Shown: positions 35,185 through 39,072 of the stretch, piece by piece
Layout: each line of letters begins with the position of its first letter
Position numbering within the stretch: position 1 is the stretch's first letter
Source: Spirochaetales bacterium
GTDB taxonomy: Bacteria > Spirochaetota > Spirochaetia > UBA9216
Assembly: GCA_031273605.1 (NCBI GenBank)
Contig: JAISRN010000068.1
Location: forward strand, 1-39,072
Direction: 5' to 3'
Length of the DNA stretch: 39,072 nt
Translations under genes and position numbers: made by a program
The notes under the pieces: generated by a model
The model's database searches: none
Seen by the model: only the letters and a program-made list of their open reading frames with translations
What the model was told of the DNA's origin: nothing

Positions 35185-36999
35185 ATGGAACTGCTTCACC
35201 CCTCTCCCGCCTTCCCCCTGATCAACCTGGAAAAACCAAAACTCTTTAGGGAGCAATTCCCCTACGACCAGGTGCCCCGGATTCTCTTTGAGGGGGTGGA
35301 TGTTCCTCTGGACCCCGCGGAGGAATTCTTCATTACCGACACCACCTTTCGGGACGGCCAGCAGGCCAGGGCGCCCTACACCCCCAAGCAAATTCTCAAG
35401 ATTTACGAACTCCTGTCCAAACTGGGGGGGGAAAGGGGACTCATCCGCCAGGCGGAATTCTTTCTCTACTCCGACCGGGACCGGCAGGCGGTGGAACTCT
35501 GCCTGGCCCAGGGGCGGCGCTACCCTGAGATTACCAGTTGGATCAGGGCCAACAAGACGGATTTTGCCCTGGTAAAGCAATTCGGCCTCAAGGAAACGGG
35601 AATTCTCACCTCGGTTTCCGATTATCACATCTACCTGAAATTAAAAACCGACCGGAAAAAGATCATCGGAGATTACCTGGGCATCGTTCAGGGGGCGCTG
35701 AACGAGGGGATCATCCCCCGGTGCCACTTTGAGGACCTCACCCGGGCGGACATCTACGGCTTTGTCCTGCCCTTTGCGGAGCAGCTTCTGAAACTTTCCC
35801 AAAGCTATAGCCTGCCGGTGAAGATCCGCCTCTGCGATACCATGGGTTACGGCCTCACCTACCCCGGCGCCGCCCTTCCCCGGAGCATCCCCCGGCTGAT
35901 CCACGCCTTCCGCCGGGAACTGGGCTACCCTTCGGCCTGGCTGGAATGGCACGGCCACAACGACTTTCATAAAGTCCACATTAATGCCTCCTCCGCGTGG
36001 CTTTACGGGGTCAGCAGCCTCAACGCCTCCCTCCTGGGCTACGGGGAAAGGACGGGAAACCCCCCCCTGGAGGCGGCGGTGATTGAGTACCTGGGCCTAA
36101 CCGGGGATAGGGGGATCGACACCCGGGTTATCTCCGAGATTGCGGACTACTATCGCCAGGAGGTTATGGCGAATATCCCGGACAACTACCCCTTTGTGGG
36201 GGAGGATTTCAACACCACCCGGGCGGGGGTCCACGCGGACGGCCTTTTGAAGAATCCCGAAATATACACCATCTTTGATACGGAAAAGCTCCTCAACCGG
36301 CCGATCCGGGTCATGGTAACGGACAAATCCGGCTATGCGGGGATCGCCCGGTGGCTTAACGAAAACATCCCCCTGATCCGGGAAGGGAAGCGGGAGGAGA
36401 TATCCAAGCGCCATCCGGGGGTAAGTTACATCTACGACTGGGTAAACCTTCAGTACGAGCGGGGGCGAATCTCCTGCATCTCCGGGGATGAACTTATCAC
36501 CCAGGCCAAGCGTTACATCCCCTCCCTCTTTGAATCCGACTTTGACCGGGTTAGGGAGGCGGCCTCCCGGATCGCCACCCGGCTTTCCGCCCGGATAAGC
36601 CAGGCGGAGGCCCTAAAGGGCGATCTGGACAGGGAAAATGTGGAAAAATACCTGGAAAAGATCCTTAAAAAAGAAGCCTCGATTCAACTTATCGCCATCA
36701 CCAACACCGACGGCTACCGGATCGGCCAGGTTCACACCCAGCACGGAGAAAAGGCCCTGTTCCGCAACCTTCTTAACAAGAATTTCAACAAGCACGAATG
36801 GTTTTCCCAGGTTATTGCCACCGGCGAACCCTACGTTTCCGATCTTTTCTTTTCCAAATACACCAAACGGCTGATCCTAACCCTGGCCCACCCCCTTAGG
36901 GATCAGAACAATCAGATCCGGGGGGTAATTGACATTGATTTTGCCTTTGAAACCCTGGCAAAACTGATAAGCCACCTTCCCGAAGAAATTACCGAATGA
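35185..36999 (+). CDS. DRE-TIM metallolyase (Re-citrate / isopropylmalate / homocitrate synthase-like) with C-terminal Cache/PDC-like domain
   Basis: ITDTTFRDGQQARAPYTPKQI, RCHFEDLTRADIYGFV, LEWHGHNDFHKVHINA, GERTGNPPLEA, NTTRAGVHADGLLKNPEIY; C-terminal ITNTDGYRIGQVH...WFSQVIATGEPYVSDLFFSKYTKRLILTLAHPLRDQNNQIRGVIDIDF. Confidence 0.85.
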   Translation: MELLHPSPAFPLINLEKPKLFREQFPYDQVPRILFEGVDVPLDPAEEFFITDTTFRDGQQARAPYTPKQILKIYELLSKLGGERGLIRQAEFFLYSDRDRQAVELCLAQGRRYPEITSWIRANKTDFALVKQFGLKETGILTSVSDYHIYLKLKTDRKKIIGDYLGIVQGALNEGIIPRCHFEDLTRADIYGFVLPFAEQLLKLSQSYSLPVKIRLCDTMGYGLTYPGAALPRSIPRLIHAFRRELGYPSAWLEWHGHNDFHKVHINASSAWLYGVSSLNASLLGYGERTGNPPLEAAVIEYLGLTGDRGIDTRVISEIADYYRQEVMANIPDNYPFVGEDFNTTRAGVHADGLLKNPEIYTIFDTEKLLNRPIRVMVTDKSGYAGIARWLNENIPLIREGKREEISKRHPGVSYIYDWVNLQYERGRISCISGDELITQAKRYIPSLFESDFDRVREAASRIATRLSARISQAEALKGDLDRENVEKYLEKILKKEASIQLIAITNTDGYRIGQVHTQHGEKALFRNLLNKNFNKHEWFSQVIATGEPYVSDLFFSKYTKRLILTLAHPLRDQNNQIRGVIDIDFAFETLAKLISHLPEEITE

Positions 37000-37067
37000 G
37001 CCCCCGGGGGGATAGGATATTGACTCTAAGGCCCAGGCAGGGGTATTCTTAAAAAGAGGGGTAAATT

Positions 37068-37520
37068 TTGAAATTCTCCAAGCTGATGAAGGAGAGAATC
37101 CGCCGGGTTAAGGTCCTTTTTGCGGAACTTGGTTACGAAGTCTACGAAGACAGCCTCCAGGATGACTCTTACTCCGCCGCTTTTGAACGGGACGGGGAGT
37201 TTGCCGGGGGTTTTATGATCAATGGGGAAAGCAAATTCCTGGAGATTGCCTTTGCCTTTTCTTTTTCCACATCCTTGAGTCATTTTTTGCAATCCCAATT
37301 GGAAAAAATGATTGAAATGTGCTATACTTTTGGTTGTTATCTCAGCGTTCAAAAAGAGGAAGACCTGTCTTTTTCCGTGTTTTCTAAGATTTACTTTGCC
37401 GGCCTTAACTACTATGCCCTCAAGGAAACCCTCAGGGATTTTCATAGCTGCATCGAGGCTCTTAAGGAAATCATAGACCTGAACCAGCGTGCGGGAGGAA
37501 ACAATAATGGAAACCACTAA
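37068..37520 (+). CDS. Conserved hypothetical protein (possibly YbjN/CesT-like fold)
   Basis: 150 aa ORF with TTG start and purine-rich upstream GAGGGG; overlaps next gene by 14 nt; fold suggestion is weak. Confidence 0.6.
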   Translation: MKFSKLMKERIRRVKVLFAELGYEVYEDSLQDDSYSAAFERDGEFAGGFMINGESKFLEIAFAFSFSTSLSHFLQSQLEKMIEMCYTFGCYLSVQKEEDLSFSVFSKIYFAGLNYYALKETLRDFHSCIEALKEIIDLNQRAGGNNNGNH

Positions 37521-38238
37521 ACAGGAGTTCATCAATCAGATGGAAAAACTGGTTTTAGATACGGTGGATGATTTTGCCGACAGCCTTGAGGCCCACAACA
37601 GCCCTATCTGTACCTGCCCCCAGTGCCGCCTGGATGTTACCTGTTACGTCTTAAACAACATTCCTCCCCAGTACATCATCTCCAGCCGGGGGATGGCCCA
37701 CCTTCAGGCGGATTATCAGCTCAAGATTCAAAAAACCGCCGATGTGATTCAGATGACCAAGCAGGGTTTTGAAATTGTCTCCCGGGTTAAGCGTCCGGGA
37801 TTTGTCCACAAGGGGGAGGCCGCGGGGGAAATTATCGAAGAAAAGCCCTGCTTCAACTTTCCCCTGATCACGGGGCAGTTGTTGAATGGCCAGAATTTCG
37901 CCCCCCTCAACGAAAAGCAGGAGGTAAGCCTCCTTATTGACGGCTGGCCGGCGGAAATGTGCAACTCCAACTGGCCCAACCCCTACATCCTGGTTCCCAC
38001 CCTGCCGGGCAACTTTATGTTTCTCCCCAAGCCCTTCTTTACCGCCCAGCCGGGGGAAACCCGGACCTTCTCCCTAACCCTGCAATTAAAGGCGGAGGGT
38101 TACCATAACCTTTCCCACAATTTTACCCTGGACCTGGTTTCCGACAGCCGGGTTCTGAGCGCCCTCAAAACCAATAAAAAATACACGGTGCAGGAACTCT
38201 ACGCTTTTAAAACCGATTTTGTCGAAGAAAACCTGTAA
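37507..38238 (+). CDS. ComFB-domain protein with long C-terminal extension
   Basis: CTCPQCRLDVTCYVLNNIPPQYIISSRGMAHL is ComFB-like; about 150 aa follow that are not part of that domain. Confidence 0.75.
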   Translation: METTKQEFINQMEKLVLDTVDDFADSLEAHNSPICTCPQCRLDVTCYVLNNIPPQYIISSRGMAHLQADYQLKIQKTADVIQMTKQGFEIVSRVKRPGFVHKGEAAGEIIEEKPCFNFPLITGQLLNGQNFAPLNEKQEVSLLIDGWPAEMCNSNWPNPYILVPTLPGNFMFLPKPFFTAQPGETRTFSLTLQLKAEGYHNLSHNFTLDLVSDSRVLSALKTNKKYTVQELYAFKTDFVEENL

Positions 38239-38290
38239 CTCCGGGGGGCATAGCAGGGGGAGCTAAAAACCGTTATAGTTCCTTTTAAGA

Positions 38291-39072
38291 GTGATTAGAA
38301 AAACCGCCGCGACAGTTGGGGTCCTTCTCTTTCTTCTCCTCCCGGTTTCCGCCTCCCCGGAAACCCTGCCCTTGCCGGAGGAGGAAGCCCCGGCGGCTCT
38401 TTTTTCTCCGGGCCGGGACTCCCCGGATGTGGAACTTTTCCTCCAGGGCTCCTGGAAGGCCCAGGCCACCGCCTCCTTAGGCTTTGCCTATGTGTTTGGC
38501 CGGGGATTTTACCGGGAAGAGTCCTTTCCGGGAATGGCGACGGGCTTTGATTTTGTGCAGCACCCTGATCTTACCCTCTCCCTCTGGCTTTTCCGCCGCT
38601 TTTATATTGAAACCTTCTTTGCCGAAGACTGGGAGGACACCCGCTTTGTGATAGGTTACCGGGGGCGGCCGGGGGATTTTTTTCAATCCGCCCAGGGGGG
38701 AAACCGCCAGGTGGAGATGGAGAATTACTCCCTCCTGGGCTTTCCGGAAATTCCTGAAAACGGCCTGGGGCTTGCGGCCCGGTTTGCCGGGGGCTTTTCG
38801 GAACACGAGTTTCTTCTGCGCTTTGATCCCGCGGAAAGCCTGGTGGTATACTTCCAGGGGGACGCCCGGCTGTCCCAGGTTTTCCTAAACCCCGCAGGGT
38901 ATCGCCGGGGCCGGGATTTTATCCTCCCCAAGATGCCGGGGACGGTCATCGGGAACCTGGTGGTTCTCGTCGAAAAAACCAAGGACGACCCCTACCCCTC
39001 CGTGGCGGCTCCGGATGGCCGGCATTACCGCCGGGCCTCCCAGGAGGATTACCGCTGGGACGGCAGTTTAGG
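38291..39072 (+). CDS. Exported protein, partial (runs off window end; absent from ORF track)
   Basis: GTG start; VIRKTAATVGVLLFLLLPVSASPETLPLPEEE signal peptide; frame open to 39072: ...VELFLQGSWKAQATASLGFAYVFGRGFYREESFPGMATGFDF... Confidence 0.7.
   Translation, partial: MIRKTAATVGVLLFLLLPVSASPETLPLPEEEAPAALFSPGRDSPDVELFLQGSWKAQATASLGFAYVFGRGFYREESFPGMATGFDFVQHPDLTLSLWLFRRFYIETFFAEDWEDTRFVIGYRGRPGDFFQSAQGGNRQVEMENYSLLGFPEIPENGLGLAARFAGGFSEHEFLLRFDPAESLVVYFQGDARLSQVFLNPAGYRRGRDFILPKMPGTVIGNLVVLVEKTKDDPYPSVAAPDGRHYRRASQEDYRWDGSL

Overview
The window is a gene-dense stretch (about 39 kb, fairly GC-rich) of a bacterial chromosome. Gene content and style suggest a Treponema-like spirochaete, but that is inference. 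Supported blocks in order: (1) a DUF2804-like gene and cysK; (2) two convergent hybrid histidine kinases whose 3' ends overlap; (3) a minus-strand run of Cys/Met PLP enzyme, two tandem Rrf2 regulators, FIST-domain protein and cytosolic hybrid kinase; (4) a glucitol-type PTS operon (gutM, srlA, srlE, srlB) that has a COG4091/DRL-like SAF-domain oxidoreductase where a polyol-phosphate dehydrogenase would be expected, plus its own EI and HPr; (5) an interrupted Rpn/PD-(D/E)XK gene; (6) ttcA-like gene and tRNA-Asn; (7) a 7-gene run: membrane protein, aroH, map, purB, guaB, purA, guaA; (8) a divergent galactose locus (galM-lacI / mglBAC-galE-galK) with a perfect 22-bp operator-like palindrome; (9) a Re-citrate/isopropylmalate-synthase-like enzyme fused to a C-terminal Cache/PDC-like sensor domain; (10) a ComFB-like protein with a long C-terminal extension, and a truncated exported protein running off the window end that the ORF track misses. 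Two families of dispersed intergenic repeats are visible: a GCAGTTCC..GGAACTGC hairpin, and an ATTAACCACGGACCTCACGGA repeat. One copy of the second supplies the C-terminus and stop codon of a gene. Function calls rest on motif recognition only; no searches were run.
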